Shown: positions 31,954 through 44,528 of the stretch, in pieces
Layout of the letters: each line of letters starts with the position of its first letter
Position numbering within the stretch: position 1 is the stretch's first letter
NCBI GenBank assembly: GCA_022559845.1
Contig: CM040126.1
Location: forward strand, 127,076,886-127,140,885
Origin: Amorphophallus konjac
Lineage: Eukaryota; Streptophyta; Magnoliopsida; Alismatales; Araceae
Reading direction: 5' to 3'
DNA: 64,000 nucleotides
Made by a program: the position numbers and the translations under genes
The notes under the pieces: model-generated
What the model saw: the letters and a program-made list of their open reading frames with translations, nothing else
What the model was told of the DNA's origin: nothing
Databases searched by the model: none

Positions 31954-33802
31954 TGTTTCCGATGGGGATTTCTCCTCCTTTTGGTTTTGGGGTCTTATTA
32001 ATTATTTGACGGGTTTATTTGGTTTATTTACGCATTGATCAACTAATTAATTAACCGATAATTAACTGACTGATTGACTACGCAGGCGTGCCATTCACGT
32101 ACGTGACGAGTTTATTGTGTGCTCATTATGACCCGTGTCGGGCGAGAGTGAGATTCGGTTGAGACCAGCAGTCTGCCATACCATAAAGGCTATGGCGTTA
32201 ATTACATCTCCCGTGAGGAGGGAGAACCTTTGATTAATTGCCGAGATAATGGGTTGTCAAGGCCAGAATAAAGAATGCAAAAGATGTAGATGATCATGCA
32301 TGATATCATAATCTACCATGCACGGTTTATTAGGGCAGAACCCTCAGTACGTGACGGAGGACATAGGTCCGAAGACCGCCATCACGCATGACAAGAGCTT
32401 CCCGTCGGTCATTACACGGCTTTCTGCTGATGCCATTTGATATACCGAGGGCCCGTGCATTCAAGCATACATTGATGCGACATGAATGCCTAGACTAAAA
32501 CATGATGATGAAGCTAGCTAATTCAGGTTTAGACAAACCAATTAATTCAATTTATTGATTACAGGGTTTATTTAATTTTGTTATTAGTATTGGAAATCAC
32601 CTCGAAGGCGAGGAGAGGATCGAAACGGCACAACGACACAATTTGGAACAAAATCGACGCGGTACGTACAGGTATAAAGCTTAAAACGGTGCGGGAACTG
32701 TAAGAAAATGTTAAAACGGCGCCGTGGGACGTAGGTATAGGGGATGGCCTTAAAACGGCGCGGCAACCCTTGGAGCGCGTCGAATAGGGCGCGCCGCTTT
32801 TGGGAGTGCCTGTATGAAGACGTGCCGGGTGCCGACGGTGCCAGTTTAGCCCAGTTTCACGGAATTTGAGGTTTTATTAGTTATTTTTGGGTTTATTAAA
32901 AAATGTTTTGAAATATTTTGGAGCTTTATTGAGTTAATTATTCATCGGATCGGTCCAGGGCCGTTCGAAAGTCAAGTCACAGGCTCACGCGAGGTTCATA
33001 CTCGAGCGCAGGTGATCGTTCCTAACGAGGCAAGTTTATTAAGTTTAGGATTAAAATGGTTTATTAACATATTCACGCTGAAAGTCTGGCAGCATCTCCC
33101 CATCCCGTGGGATTGTCGGGAGAAGCGGGGAGTGCTCATGTGGCGGAGCAAACCCCTAAAAGCCGGATGGCACAACGGCGGCCGACAAACCCGAACAGGT
33201 AGGAGAACCCCGAGGGCTAGCCTACTAGGGGCACCAAGTCCGTGGGTGGATAGCAGACGGATAGTTCAACTCATAACGGGAGCGAAGACCCTGAGGGCTA
33301 GCCTACGAGGGGCACGCGACCCAAGTTGGTACCGCATCCGAGTCGGGACGGCCAATAGAGAGGGAAAACCCCGAGGGCCAGCCTACGAGGGCCACCCATC
33401 TCACGGCCACCATGAAGCCCATTAAGGACCGTGGATTTCGATTTGTTGGGATCAGTCCTCTTTACTATTCACTCATTAATCCATAGGAGATTCGTCACTA
33501 TTGGACGGTCCCCTGTGACAGAGCGTTATCACAATGGAATAGTAGGGGATGTTCCCCTCTCCCCGGTCACCTAATCTCCTCGAAGAGATGGCAATATGGT
33601 GCGGTTACAAAACACATTCAGTCAGTAGGCTGATTGTGATAGCTATAGGTATACATATATGCGTATATATATTAACGGGTTGACAGAATGACTATCACAT
33701 TGATGTTCATAAGACAATGAGGCAGAGTATAGTGACGGCCTCATCTCCTCTTGTTCATGGTTAAGAACAGAGGGGGATAGGAGGACGAGCCCAGAATTAG
33801 CC
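31954..33802 (-). repeat. Element G 5' LTR, portion up to the F insertion
   Basis: Starts TGTTTCCGATGGGG next to the primer site. Noncoding over 1.85 kb; three TTAAAACGG blocks at 32691, 32711 and 32750, a GGCGCGCC-like stretch near 32790, and a three-copy repeat at 33207-33400. It is cut at 33803 by F, so the LTR's other end is outside this window. No copy of this LTR is visible at the left of G. Confidence 0.65.
33207..33400 (-). repeat. Three ~80-bp repeats inside element G LTR
   Basis: ACCCCGAGGGCTAGCCTACT-like blocks start at 33207, 33288 and 33368 (periods 81 and 80), each followed by AGGGGCAC or AGGGCCAC. A plus-strand ORF here is a by-product of the repeat. Confidence 0.7.
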
Positions 33803-36800
33803 TGTCACGCCCCGAGCCTTTATTACAGCGGAAGACTCGCTCGAGGAACGCGAACAGCCAGCATGGTAAGCCTCTTGCAAGTAAGAACGATCAGAGCGCA
33901 AGGCAATCACACATAAGAATGCAATCGCACAATATTTACTTAACTTCAACTTTCATTAATAATCAAATCTAATATTCGAATACAACCACTAATTCAACTT
34001 CCATCATGCTAGACTCAAGAAATAAGAAATTACATAGACTCGATCTAAACAATGTAAACTTCCTAAGTCTTCGCTCATTCTTCACTCTCGGATCCGCTAC
34101 TTGAACATTCCGAATCCGAACCCGAATCACTTCCATTTCCTGAAAAAGAATGGAAATAGGTAATGAGCACACTTGCCCAGTAGGTATCTTCGCATCAACA
34201 TGAAGGCATAATTAAAGTAATTAACGTTTTTGCTCTAGAGGAATAAGGTAAAATCATGCGAATGCGATCAATCATGCGATTAAACCAAAGTATGTCAGAT
34301 AGAATGAGAGCAAGTATGAACTAGTAAGAATGTTATAAGAACATGATATGGGCTTTCATGAATAAGAATGTAACGAGAATGTACTAGCAAGTCACATAAT
34401 CATCACTCCAGTATCTTTTGCTTATGAGCAAGTACTTTGTGTATTTCTATGGAATATCAAGAAAGTCAAGTATCAATCATGCTGTATCGTGTTGTGGATT
34501 TTCACATATTTATAAAGAAAGTACTCCCAGCGCAATGCGACGCCAGTAGCATCATATCCCATGGTTTATAATAGTATGTTTCTGACAATCAGCCGAGGGG
34601 ACTAGCATAGAGCCCTTGAACACAATCAGTGCTCGATCACATCTTCAAGTATAAATCAAGCTTTTTCCACGCATGTAACAATAAAGTAGGGCCAAAAATG
34701 TACAATTCCAACAAGCTCTTGATAACAATAATTCAATGAATGAATGCTTTAATAAGAATCATGAGAAATCAAGAATGACTTATACTATGTTATGCTTATG
34801 AAAATAAATCGGCAGCATAACGGTACATTCTTTATCTTCCATTTATTATATTAGGTTTCTTGATCAATATGATAAGTTCTAGATCATCAAGAGTCCATCT
34901 AGAAACCTTGGAATATCAATCCTTGGTCAAACCTCGAGTTAAAATACTCAAGCAGTGTGACGGTCGTGTATTGGGCCGTTACATGATGTGACGCTCCAGT
35001 ATTGGGCCGTTACATTAGTTTGAATCTCAAACCAAGAAATCGGACTTAGTTGAATGTGACTGTCGTATATTGGGCCGTTACATGTGCCTGACGGTCCAAT
35101 ATAGATCCGTTACATTGCTGATAACCAGAAACATCGATAGTGTAATCTAATCACTTGGGTTTTAATGGTACAACCAACTCGACATCCTAGTGGGAATCCC
35201 AGGCTCACAGAGAATTACGGAGGCCTTAAAATAAGATTTCCTAGTCCATTGGAAGGAATATCTAATAGAGAGGTCCTCATGTCCAAGAATAATGTTCCTA
35301 TAGTGCAAAGTGAACTAATGGACATATACCTGAATATATGCCATGTACTTAGAGAAATGACTCTATTGATAGAGAGGATGTGTAACAATCATGATAAAAC
35401 TCTGTCAATACATCTTTGGAAAATCATGATTTAGATACCAAACTATAGAATTTTGGTACATGAAATTAACATAACTTAAAATAACTTAAGATACCTCAAT
35501 TATGCAATTTCTATCGTGAATCAGTAGGTAATCTTAAAGACATGAAATCAGGTCAAAACTTAGATAACTAGACTTATTTATAAGTTAAATTAACTAGTTT
35601 CCTATTCTGTCCACAGTTACCCCGACGGTCTAGAATGGGTGCGTCATAGTGACTGTGACGGTTTATCGTGAGGCCATTACAGTAATGTAACGCTCCTGTT
35701 AAGGTGTGTCAGAGACAACGGAGTAATTAAGATGCAGTAGACGGTGTGACGGCTTATCGTAAGGCCGTTAGATCACTGTGATGGTCTTACCATGATGCGT
35801 CAGAGTCCCTGCTAACAGTATAAAGAAATTAAAAGACTGTGATTTGAAACCATGTCATGCTTTGAAAAGATTTAAATACCCCAATCATGACAAAATGAAA
35901 TAAAGGTCATCTAGATGCATAGGTTGCAGTTAATTGATAAGATAATATCTTTGATCTTTGATTTGGGCTAAGAATATGTATGTATGCATGAACCCACTAA
36001 AATATGGAATTCATAGTCTATAATGCATTAAATCAAACACAATCAGAGGGCTTTTATCCCTAACAAGATGTTTTTGCCAATCATGAGATAAGCTACCCTT
36101 TTATCAGAGCTTTAAACTTCTAATTTGAGTCTGAAATACGTGCCCTAGTTCTCCATTTCCAGTGAGTTTCCAGCAAATTCACGCTGCTCTAGCTCCTCAG
36201 CCTCTTGACCTAAGGATGTGAAATTTTGAGGGTAAGAATATGAAACTAAGGTGATCAAAATTTTTTAAAGGATTGAATTCTATATACCTCGTTTAGACGT
36301 CCTAATCTCTTGATCTTCAGAGGACTTTCGTTAAGATTCCTAGGTAATTATGGTCGAACTAGCAGCTTTGGAAGCTTCAATCTCCTTGGTTGCTCGATCT
36401 CCTAGCACGAAATTTGGAGAACTATTAGTCTACAGTATACTAAACAAAATCTTCTAAAGAACTTACCCGAAATTATATCTCCTTACTTTGATTTTTCACG
36501 AGCCAAAAGTAAAGGTCGCTCAGTTCAGAACTAGGTCCTATTTATAGGATTTTGAAGATTAGATCGATTCTAGAGTCCTTATTTTGCCATATCCTAATCC
36601 CTAAGAGTCCTTAGTAATGTTATAAACTCTCTCAAGTTGATTTTTTGTAGATAAGATCCCAAAGTTCTAATCTTTTTGCTCGTTCTTTCTTTTACGGAAC
36701 TGATAGAATGTAACGCATCAAGACTGGTGCGTTACATGGCTGTGGCAGTCGCACGATAGACCGCTACATCCAACGTGTACAGAGTTCAACATCAATCAAA

Positions 36801-37085
36801 CACTTTTGTTAATTATCCATATTATTATCCATAAAAATGGTATTTATCCTTAAAATACGTAAATAGGCTAAATAACCTTCTAGACTTTGGGCCAAACTTA
36901 ATGGGCTTGGTCTTTCAACCTTTTGGATTTTATTTAACTAGGCTAGGTTAATTATTTTAACATAATTGGGCCATATAATGACTTATTAATCCAATAACCC
37001 TTTTATTAGTCTATTTAGCCCTCATAAATTCTAGAAAGTTCTATAAATAACTCAAAAATTATTACATAAATTCTGGGGCACTACA
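33803..37085 (-). repeat. Element F 3' LTR (left copy, 3283 bp)
   Basis: Plus-strand start TGTCACGCCCCGAGCC, end GGGGCACTACA. Noncoding. Two clusters of modules with a TGACGGTC-like half and a GGCCGTTACAT-like half lie at 34960-35125 and 35640-35810. A perfect 10-bp stem ATGTAACGCA/TGCGTTACAT with a 10-base loop lies at 36708-36737. A minus-strand TATA box (TATAAATA) lies at 36539-36546. The rest is AT-rich with no gene. Confidence 0.92.
36539..36546 (-). promoter_or_regulatory. TATA box in element F LTR
   Basis: The minus strand reads TATAAATA about 540 bases into the LTR from its U3 end, the usual place for a chromovirus promoter. This is the 3' LTR copy; the promoter copy in the right LTR lies beyond E. 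Confidence 0.55.
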
Positions 37086-37098
37086 CCCTCCCCCACTT
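37086..37098 (-). other. Element F polypurine tract
   Basis: Minus-strand AAGTGGGGGAGGG directly abuts the 3' LTR. Identical in form to the tract of element D (61848-61860). Confidence 0.85.
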
Positions 37099-38674
37099 AG
37101 AAGAATTTGCTCCTCAAATTCAATACATGGGTTATGGAGAGTGTACTTACAGTTGAATAATTCTGGAAATCTTTTCGCATGGCTTCTTCGTTTTCCCATG
37201 TTGTTTCATATAGCCATGCTTTCTTCCATTGAATCTTGACCATAGGAATAACTTTATTTCTTAGTTGACGCACTTCTCGTTCCAGAATCTTTATTGGCAT
37301 TTGCTCGTACGTCATATCCTTCTGAATCTCCAGATTGTCATAAGTGATAATATGGTCAGGATCATATACATATTTCTTTACCATAGAGACGTGAAATACG
37401 TCATGAACTCCTACTAATTGTGGAGGTAAAGCCAGTCTATAAGCCACTTCACCGACCCTTTAGAGAATTTCAAACGGACCAATGAACCTTGGAGTTAGTT
37501 TACCCTTAATGCCAAATCTCCAAATACTACGACCTGGAGAAACCTTGAGATACACATGGTCTCCTACTTGAAATTCCAAGTCGCGTCTACGATTATCAGC
37601 ATAAGACTTTTGTCTATCTTGTGCCATCTTTATTCTCTCTCGAATAAGCTTGATCTTCTCTGTAGAATCTCTGATAATATCGGGTCCTAGGAATTGTCTT
37701 TCCCCTATTTCACTCCAACATATTGGTGATCGACAACTTTTTCCATATAGAGCTTCAAAAGGTGCCATTTGTATGCTGGCCTGGTAACTGTTGTTATATG
37801 TAAATTCTACCAGAGGCAAGTGATCATGCCAACTACCTCCAAAATCAATAAGATAAGCCCTGAGCATGTCTTCTACCACCTGATTTGTTCTTTCTGTCAA
37901 ACCATCAGTTTGTGGATGAAAGGCTGTGCTGAAATTCAATCTACTCCCTAGTGACTGTTGTAGACCCTTCCAAAATTGTGATGTGAATCAAGGATTTCTA
38001 TCAGCTATAATAGTGACTGGGACACCATGCAATTTAACAATTTCCCTTATGTATAATGCTGCCAGGATATCCTCAGACCATCAACTTTTGATTGGTATGA
38101 AATGTGCAGATTTAGTTAATCGGTCTATGATTACCCATATACCATCGTGCCCACCTCTTATCTTAAGTAACCCCATAATGAAATCCATCCCTATACTCTC
38201 CCACTTCCATTCGGGAATATTCAAGGGATGCAGTTTACCTGCGGGTCTAAAATGCTCTGCCTTTACTTGTTGACAAGTGAGACAGCGAGACACGAAATCA
38301 GCTATTTCTCTCTTCATGTTGGGCCACCAGAAATTTCTTTTGAGATCCTGATACATTTTTGTACCACCTGGATGAATGGTGCACTTGGAATTGTGTGCTT
38401 CTTCTAGGATCAATTTCTTCGTATCCTCATGATCCGGTACACACACTCGGCCCTTGAATAGCAATCTTCCATCCTCCGTAATAGGGAAATTCGGCCGTTG
38501 TTCAATATTAGCCTTAATTTCTAGTAACACGAGATCATCATTTTGCAATTTGACTAGATCCTCTATTAAGGTAGGTTGAGCTCGGATATTAGCCATGAAG
38601 CAATCTTCTTCCTTCCTGTCAATATCTAAGTTCAACTGAGCAAATTGAGGACTAAGAATAGTCATACTAATCAT
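37097..38674 (-). pseudogene. int: Element F integrase and chromodomain
   Basis: HHCC zinc domain intact (LEEAHNSKCTIHPGG then SRCLTCQQ). Core: first Asp in SIGMDFIMG; second at IIADRNP, which is followed at once by a TGA in place of the usual Arg codon; Glu in TDGLTERTNQ. Then the GPFEIL (GPY/F) segment, a TAA stop, and a C-terminal chromodomain (about 37310-37130: YEQMPIKILERE, IPMVKIQWKK, ETTWENEEAM). Chromodomains of this clade are thought to steer insertion to heterochromatin. Stops at about 38080, 37985 and 37458. Confidence 0.9.
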
Positions 38675-40011
38675 AAGACTTCATAGCATACCCAATGGTT
38701 TTCTGCTGAGTGCATCCACAACAGCATTAGCCTTACCAGGATGATATTGAATAGAAAAATCAAAATCCTTCAGATATTCCAACAATCTTCTCTGCCTCAT
38801 ATTTAGCTCTTTTTGAGAAAATAAGTATTTCTAGCTTTTGTGGTCCGAGTAGACCGTAAACTTTTCTCCATAGAGATAATGACGCCAAATTTTCAAGGCG
38901 AAAATAACAGCTGCTAATTCCAAATCATGTACATGATAATTTTCCTCGTGACGCTTCAATTATCTTGAAGAATAACAAATTACTCTTCCATTTTGCATGA
39001 GGACACACCCTAAGCCAATACCTGATGCATCCGTGTACACTTCGAATCCACCACCTTCCATCGGTAGTGTTAGAATAGGAGCTATAGTAAGATGATTTTT
39101 AAGAGTTTGGAAACTCTCCACACATTCCTCTGACAAGACAAAAGGATTTTCTTTTCTCGTCAGTCTAGTTAAAGGAACTGCAATTTTTGAGAAGTCTTTA
39201 ATGAATCTTCTATAATAACCAGCTAGACCAAGAATACTTCGTACTTCCGATACGGTCATTGGCCGGCTCCAATTCTTGACAGCTTCTACCTTCGAAGGAT
39301 CCACAGTGATACCTTCCTTTGAAATAATGTGGCCTAGGAATGAAACGTCCTTGAGCTAGAAATCACACTTGTTAAGCTTGGCATAAAGTTTATGTTCTCT
39401 AAGTGTTTGCAAAGCTATTTTCAAATGTTCTTCATGTTCCTCCTTTGTCTTGAGTATATCAAGATATCATCAATGAAGACGACGATAAACTGGTCCAGAT
39501 ATGGCTGGAGGACACTGTTCATAAGTTGCATGAATGCTGCCGGGGCATTAGTTAATCCGAATGGCATTACTATGAATTCATAGTGACCATAACGACTTCG
39601 AAAAGCCGATTTATAAATGTCTTCTTCTTTAATTCTAAGCTGATGATAACCTGATCTGAGGTCTATCTTAGAGAAATATTCTGCTACTGAAAGCTGATCG
39701 AAGAGCTCATCAATACGCTGCAACGGATACTTATTTTTAATTGTGAGTTGATTCAATCATCGGTAATCGATGCATAGCCTGAGAGAACCATCCTTTTTCT
39801 TGACAAATAGAATCGGCGCACCCCAAGGGGATGTGCTAGGTCTGATGAAACCTTTATCTAGCAATTCTTGCAACTGCCTTTTTAATTCCTTGAGTTCTGT
39901 GGGGGACATCCTGTAAGGGGCTATAGAAATAGGTGCTGCTCCTGGGATGAGTTCAATAGTGAAGTTCACTTCCCTCTCGGGCGGTAAACTAGGTAATTCT
40001 GATGGAAACAC
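38675..40011 (-). pseudogene. pol: Element F reverse transcriptase and RNase H
   Basis: RT motifs in order: [25 protein letters not shown] then a TGA stop, [27 protein letters not shown], and the active site [10 protein letters not shown] at 39477-39466. RNase [28 protein letters not shown], a stop inside the DHKS*KYLF block, and [10 protein letters not shown] one-base loss at about 39450 shifts the frame after IYS. Stops at about 39757, 39358, 38960, 38832 and 38680. Confidence 0.92.
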
Positions 40012-40499
40012 TTCTGGGAACTCATTTACAATAGGAATGTCCGCTAAGATAATCTCCTTGGATTCAGTAATAATGACAGAAGCAAGAGAAGCTTCACATC
40101 CTTGCGAGATAAGTTTGCAAGCGTGAAGAGAAGATATAATAGTAAGATGCTTCTTGTACTTGATGCCAAGAAAATAGAATCTTGGAAGACCGGGGTTTCA
40201 AAAGGATATAATCTTATTTCGGCAATTGATATAAGCATCATGATCTACAAGCCAATCTACCCCTAAAATGGCATCATAACCTTTCATGTCAAGGCATACT
40301 AAGTTTGCGGGGAGATTGTGACCTTCTACTATCACTTCGCTATCAGGATAATAGTCGGTAAGCTTTGTTCCAGAACCTAAGGGTGTGGTAATAACAAGAT
40401 CTGAAGGTAGGGGAACTTATGCAATTGATAATGTTTTTACAAAAGTAGTAGAGATAAAAGAATGAGAGGCACCAGTGTCAAATAGCACAAATGCAGGAC
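40012..40499 (-). pseudogene. Element F aspartic protease
   Basis: Retropepsin with VLFDTGASHSFIS at 40487-40449, and the conserved GYDAILGVDWL downstream. A one-base slip in a T run near 40508 separates it from gag, and stops occur at about 40421 and 40198. Linked to RT in the same original frame. Confidence 0.85.
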
Positions 40500-41498
40500 G
40501 AGAAAAAATTTAAGAGTACCTTCCATAAGCCCACCATCCCTGGGCTGCCACCTACGTCCTCCACCAGACGATTGGTCTTTCATAAGCGGGCAATCTGGCA
40601 TGCGATGCTCCCTGCTTCCACAACGTAAACAAGCACTGAGGCGCTTCCAACACTCCTCAGCCGAATGGCCGAATTTTTCACAAAATGTGCAAGCCGTGGC
40701 GACCTGCTCCTTCTCCTCCTTGACTTTCTTTTGCTTATGGGAACTTCCACCATTCCCATTCTTGGATCTTTTCTTACTATCACGGCTCTTGTAGGGCTCC
40801 GTGATGATGAACTTTTCTTTCTTATAACGCCGATCTGAGCGTTGGCTAGATTCTTCTCCTTTCCCTTTTAATTTCTCGACCTTCTCTAAGGTCCTTTCAC
40901 ACAAATACGCTCGTTGAACCATTTCCGCATATGTATGGATATTTTGGGTCCCGAGCTGCTGAATGAAACCGGGCCGTAACCCGTCCATGAACCGATTAGC
41001 CTTCAATAAATCGGTGCTGATAAGATGCGGTGCGTAAAGTGCAAGCCTTGAGAATTGCAGTTCATATTTGGCAACCGTCATCATTCCTTGCCGAAGAGCG
41101 GTGAACTCCATAGCCTTTCATTCCTTTACGTGCTCAGAAAAGTACTTGACACGGAATAGGGTAAGAAAACCATCCCATGTATGAGGTGGATCGGCCGGAG
41201 GTGCCGGAACCGACTTCCACCATGTACGGGCATCTTTGTTGAGTTGGAAGGTTGCGAGACGCACCTTCTATTGATTGGTGCATTGGATAACATCAAAGAT
41301 ACGATTCATTTCATCTATCCAGTTCTCTGCCTCATCAGGATTAGAAGAACCATAGAAACGCGGAGGGTTTAAGCTCCGAAAGTTGCGATGTAAATCACCA
41401 GCCCTTGCTCCAGCGCCCGCTTGGGCCATAGTTTGCAATACCTGAGTAAGGCCGGCAACAGTTTGTTGCATGCCATTCCAATCTACGTGATGAGCCAT
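40500..41498 (-). pseudogene. gag: Element F gag with two zinc knuckles
   Basis: Starts at ATG 41498. Residues about 45-200 are the gag core (PPRFYGSSNPDEAENWIDEM, DARTWWKS, FTALRQGMMTVAKYELQFSR). Two CCHC knuckles near the end: CTFCEKFGHSAEEC and CLRCGSREHRMPDC. A TAG interrupts after CTNQ (41266) and a TGA before KAMEF (41118). Paralogous to the gag of D with the same domain order. Confidence 0.9.
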
Positions 41499-41713
41499 GG
41501 TAATAATAGGGTACCTGATAGAAAAATAACAACTTGTTATTTCTCGTGAAATTGCAAGGAAAAATCAATCTTAAAGCTAATTAACTATCTTATCGCGGGT
41601 TCTACCCAATTCTCACATGGGTGTGGAAATTTTTTCCTTAGTTCATAGGTAGGGATCCTTAAACCTTGGACTTATCCTATGACATGACTCTTCTTCCTAA
41701 GTCCTGAGACTTA
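41499..41713 (-). other. Element F leader between PBS and gag
   Basis: About 215 noncoding bases upstream of the gag ATG on the minus strand; no motif beyond the primer site at its edge. Confidence 0.6.
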
Positions 41714-41727
41714 GGCTCTGATACCAA
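41714..41727 (-). other. Element F primer-binding site (tRNA-iMet type)
   Basis: The minus strand reads TTGGTATCAGAGCC, six bases from the right LTR start at 41734. Confidence 0.9.
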
Positions 41728-41733
41728 CTTTAC

Positions 41734-42754
41734 TGTCACGCCCCGAGCCTTTATTACAGCAGAAGACTCGCTCGAGGAACGCGAACAGCCGGCATGGTAA
41801 GCCTCTTGCAAGCAAGAACGATCAGAGCGCAAGGCAATCACACATAAGAATGCAATCGCACAATATTTACTTAACTTCAACTTTCATTAATAATCAAATC
41901 CAATATTCGAATACAACCACTAATTCAACTTCCATCATGCTAGACTCAAGAAATAAGAAATTACATAGACTCGATCTAAACAATGTAAACTTCCTAAGTC
42001 TTCGCTCATTCTTCACTCTCGGATCCGCTACTTGAACATTCCGAATCCGAACCCGAATCACTTCCATTTCCTGAAAAAGAATGGAAATAGGTAATGAGCA
42101 CACTTGCCTAGTAGGTATCTTCGCATCAACATGAAGGCATCATTAAAGTAATTAACGTTTTTGCTCTAGAGGAATAAGGTAAAATCATGCGAATGCGATC
42201 AATCATGCGATTAAACCAAAGTATGTCAGATAGAATGAGAGCAAGTATGAACTAGTAAGAATGTTATAAAAACATGATATGGCCTTTCATGAATAAGAAT
42301 GTAACGAGAATGTACTAGCAAGTCACATAATCATCACTCCAGTATCTTTTACTTATGAGCAAGTACTTTGTGTATTTCTGTGGAATATCAAGAAAGTCAA
42401 GTATCAATCATGCTGTATCGTGTTGTGGATTTTCACATATTTATAAAGAAAGTACTCCCAGCGCAATGCGACGCCAGTAGCATCATATCCCATGGTTTAT
42501 AATAGTATGTTTCTGACAATCAGCCGAGGGGACTAGCATAGAGCCCTTGAATACAATCAGTGCTCGATCACATCTTCAAGTATAAATCAAGCTTTTTCCA
42601 CGCATGTAACAATAAAGTAGGGCCAAGAATGTACAATTCCAACAAGCTCTTGATAACAATAATTCAATGAATGAATGCTTTAATAAGAATCATGAGAAAT
42701 CAAGAATGACTTATACTATGTTATGCTTATGGAAATAAATCGGCAGCATAACGG
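41734..42754 (-). repeat. Element F 5' LTR, portion up to the E insertion
   Basis: Matches 33803-34823 base for base except for 13 substitutions (mostly transitions), with no indel. It stops at ...CATAACGG where E begins with TGTTGACACCC; the left LTR continues ...CATAACGGTACATTC, giving the empty-site sequence. AACGG is the expected target duplication of E. Confidence 0.93.
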
Positions 42755-44518
42755 TGTTGACACCCGTTTTATGCCGATAAGTTGAGTCGTTCCTCTTACT
42801 CCCATTTGTTGATGCCTCGAGTTGTCCATCACCCGTTGAGGCTATTTTCAGGCTTGTTTTGGGCCAGTTTTATGGGTTGCTCTCCTCCTTGGTTAGGCCT
42901 AAGTTAATTCAAGGCTTAACGGGCCTTGGTTTTGGTTGATTGGGCTTTTCTATAAGTTTCAAGCGCCCATGTGCATGTACGGTTCATCCCGGGCTGCTCA
43001 ATCCATGTGCGGTTGACTGTGGACCGTCCATCTATTTTGGAATATTTTGGTTAATTTTCTGAATTTCCGCCGACAAGCATTTATGCGGTCCTATTCTGGT
43101 CGTTCAACTTGATGAACGGATGGACGGTAGCCGCTCATCTCTCAGAGTCCTGCGCTTGAGGGTTTCTCATATAATTATCCAATTAATCTATTTATCACCG
43201 ACAAGGCTAGAACGGTTTGTCCTTGGCCGCTCAACCTTTGAACGGTCTCAGCTGAGCCGTTCATCTATGAGAGTCCAACGACGAAGGCTTCGATCAGTTC
43301 AGTGGATAATTTGGATTATTTATGATTTATTTTGAATTTCCACCGACAGGGTTGGACGGTCAGGAGGTGACCGCACATCCAGTTGAACGGTCTATCGTAA
43401 GACCGTTCATCCGTTCGATTCATGAATTTCAACAGATTTTTATCGCTTTATCCGTGGTTTTATCCCCAACTTCTCCCATCATTTTCTCCGCGATAATCAA
43501 CCATTTTAAGTGTTGTTTCGACTGGATAAAAGATAATTTGTTTATCTACGATTTTCCTTTGATTATCTCAACCTGAAAATGCCTCTAAACCCTAATTTCG
43601 AGCTAGGACTTTAGGTGCTCTATAAATAGACCCCGAAGGCCGGCTTGAAAAGGGGGGGGGGGATTTTGGTCGACGGTGAAGACCTACCGAATCTTGGAGC
43701 GACCTACGACCAAGGAGGGAGGCCTTCTACGTCCATACAGGCCTCCGGTCCAGGGAGTAACTTTCATTTTGAGTCTTTTTTTTCTATCTTTGATATTCCA
43801 TCATTCCCTTTTGTGTTGCATGCATCATTCTCCCTCATTTTTCTTCACTACTTGCATTATCATTCACACATCCTCCCATGTTTTTGACACCCCCAGGGGT
43901 TTAAAACTCCCCAGGTATCCCCCACTCCATTTAGTTATGATCATTCATCTCCATTTTAGCATATACTACACTCTATAGTTCTAACTTGGGTATTCTTTTT
44001 ATGTTTACACTCTGTTTCGCAGGTTAGCAACTTACTAACACGAGGCCCATCCCCTCTGGCCGGCCGGAGAGGGTTGAGGTTGGACCCCTTTGTGACTTCT
44101 GGCTTGATGGTCTTGTGCGGCTCTTCCAGGACCGTTCGATGGTATGTGCGGTGCATCTTCGACCGTCCTTCAACTCCTACGGTTGTTTCTAAACCGTCCA
44201 TCAGCGAGTAGTCCTACGTCCCGCGTCCCCTGCAGCACTGAAGGATGGTCTATCGTGTGGCCGTCCAACACCACAGGCGGTTCTTCACGGGCCGTTCATC
44301 CCCTGCAGTGCTGATTTTGAGGCGAGTGTCTCCCTCTTTCCAAGGCACGACGTGTTCATCACGTTCGGCGCTTTGGTGGCGATCACGGTTCTTTACTCTC
44401 TTCTATTCTCCTTCTACTGTCCTATTTTATTTTACATATCGATTTATTAGAAGGAGAGAAGGGATCTTTCAAGCCGGTATTGAAGAGAAAGAAGAGAGTA
44501 GAACAAAACATATCAACA
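42755..44518 (+). repeat. Element E 5' LTR
   Basis: Starts TGTTGACACCC and, I infer, ends ...ACATATCAACA, giving a perfect six-base inverted repeat TGTTGA/TCAACA and a length of 1764 bp. The start is certain from the second copy at 52325; the end rests on the inverted repeat and the primer site 11 bases further on. Contains paired ACGGTC/GACCGT modules on both sides of the TATA box; the best has arms AACGGTCT (43386-43393) and AGACCGTT (43400-43407). A run of thirteen Gs lies near 43652-43664. Confidence 0.8.
43621..43628 (+). promoter_or_regulatory. TATA box of element E 5' LTR
   Basis: TATAAATA within GCTCTATAAATAGACC, repeated in the 3' LTR at 53182-53189. About 870 bases into the LTR; defines plus-strand transcription. 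Confidence 0.75.
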
Positions 44519-44528
44519 GCCCATTTTT

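Larger units (their letters stand above)
6190..33802 (-). mobile_element. Element G: decayed Tat-lineage Ty3/gypsy retrotransposon (host of A, C and F)
   Basis: Minus-strand order from the right: partial 5' LTR, PBS, gag, protease, RT, RNase H, second (archaeal-type) RNase H, integrase, four tandem-repeat families, antisense coiled-coil ORF. The dual RNase H and the repeat-rich, aORF-bearing 3' region are hallmarks of the plant Tat lineage (Retand, Grande and Ogre relatives). Many stops and frameshifts are present. It is interrupted by C (with B) at 10325-22102 and by F at 33803. No 3' LTR is visible; the left end is lost or lies outside the window. The left boundary given here is the A junction and is approximate. 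Confidence 0.8.
33803..42754 (-). mobile_element. Element F: Tekay/Del-like chromovirus, right LTR split by element E
   Basis: Full left LTR (33803-37085), interior with gag and pol on the minus strand, and the first 1021 bases of the right LTR (41734-42754). The tRNA-iMet primer site and polypurine tract are both present and oriented minus. A chromodomain closes the integrase. Twelve in-frame stops and at least two single-base indels break gag-pol. The two LTRs differ at 13 positions with no indel over the 1021 bases they share. Left flank TAGCC; the right flank is outside the window. Confidence 0.92.

Noticed and set aside
33012..33425. 137-codon plus-strand ORF in G's LTR
   Set aside because: Generated by the three ~80-bp repeats and on the strand opposite to G; no domain.
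33969..34172. 67-codon ORF in element F left LTR, repeated at 41894-42103
   Set aside because: Present twice only because LTRs are duplicated; no recognisable domain. The region does contain the conserved CCTACTG/CAGG block, reported separately.
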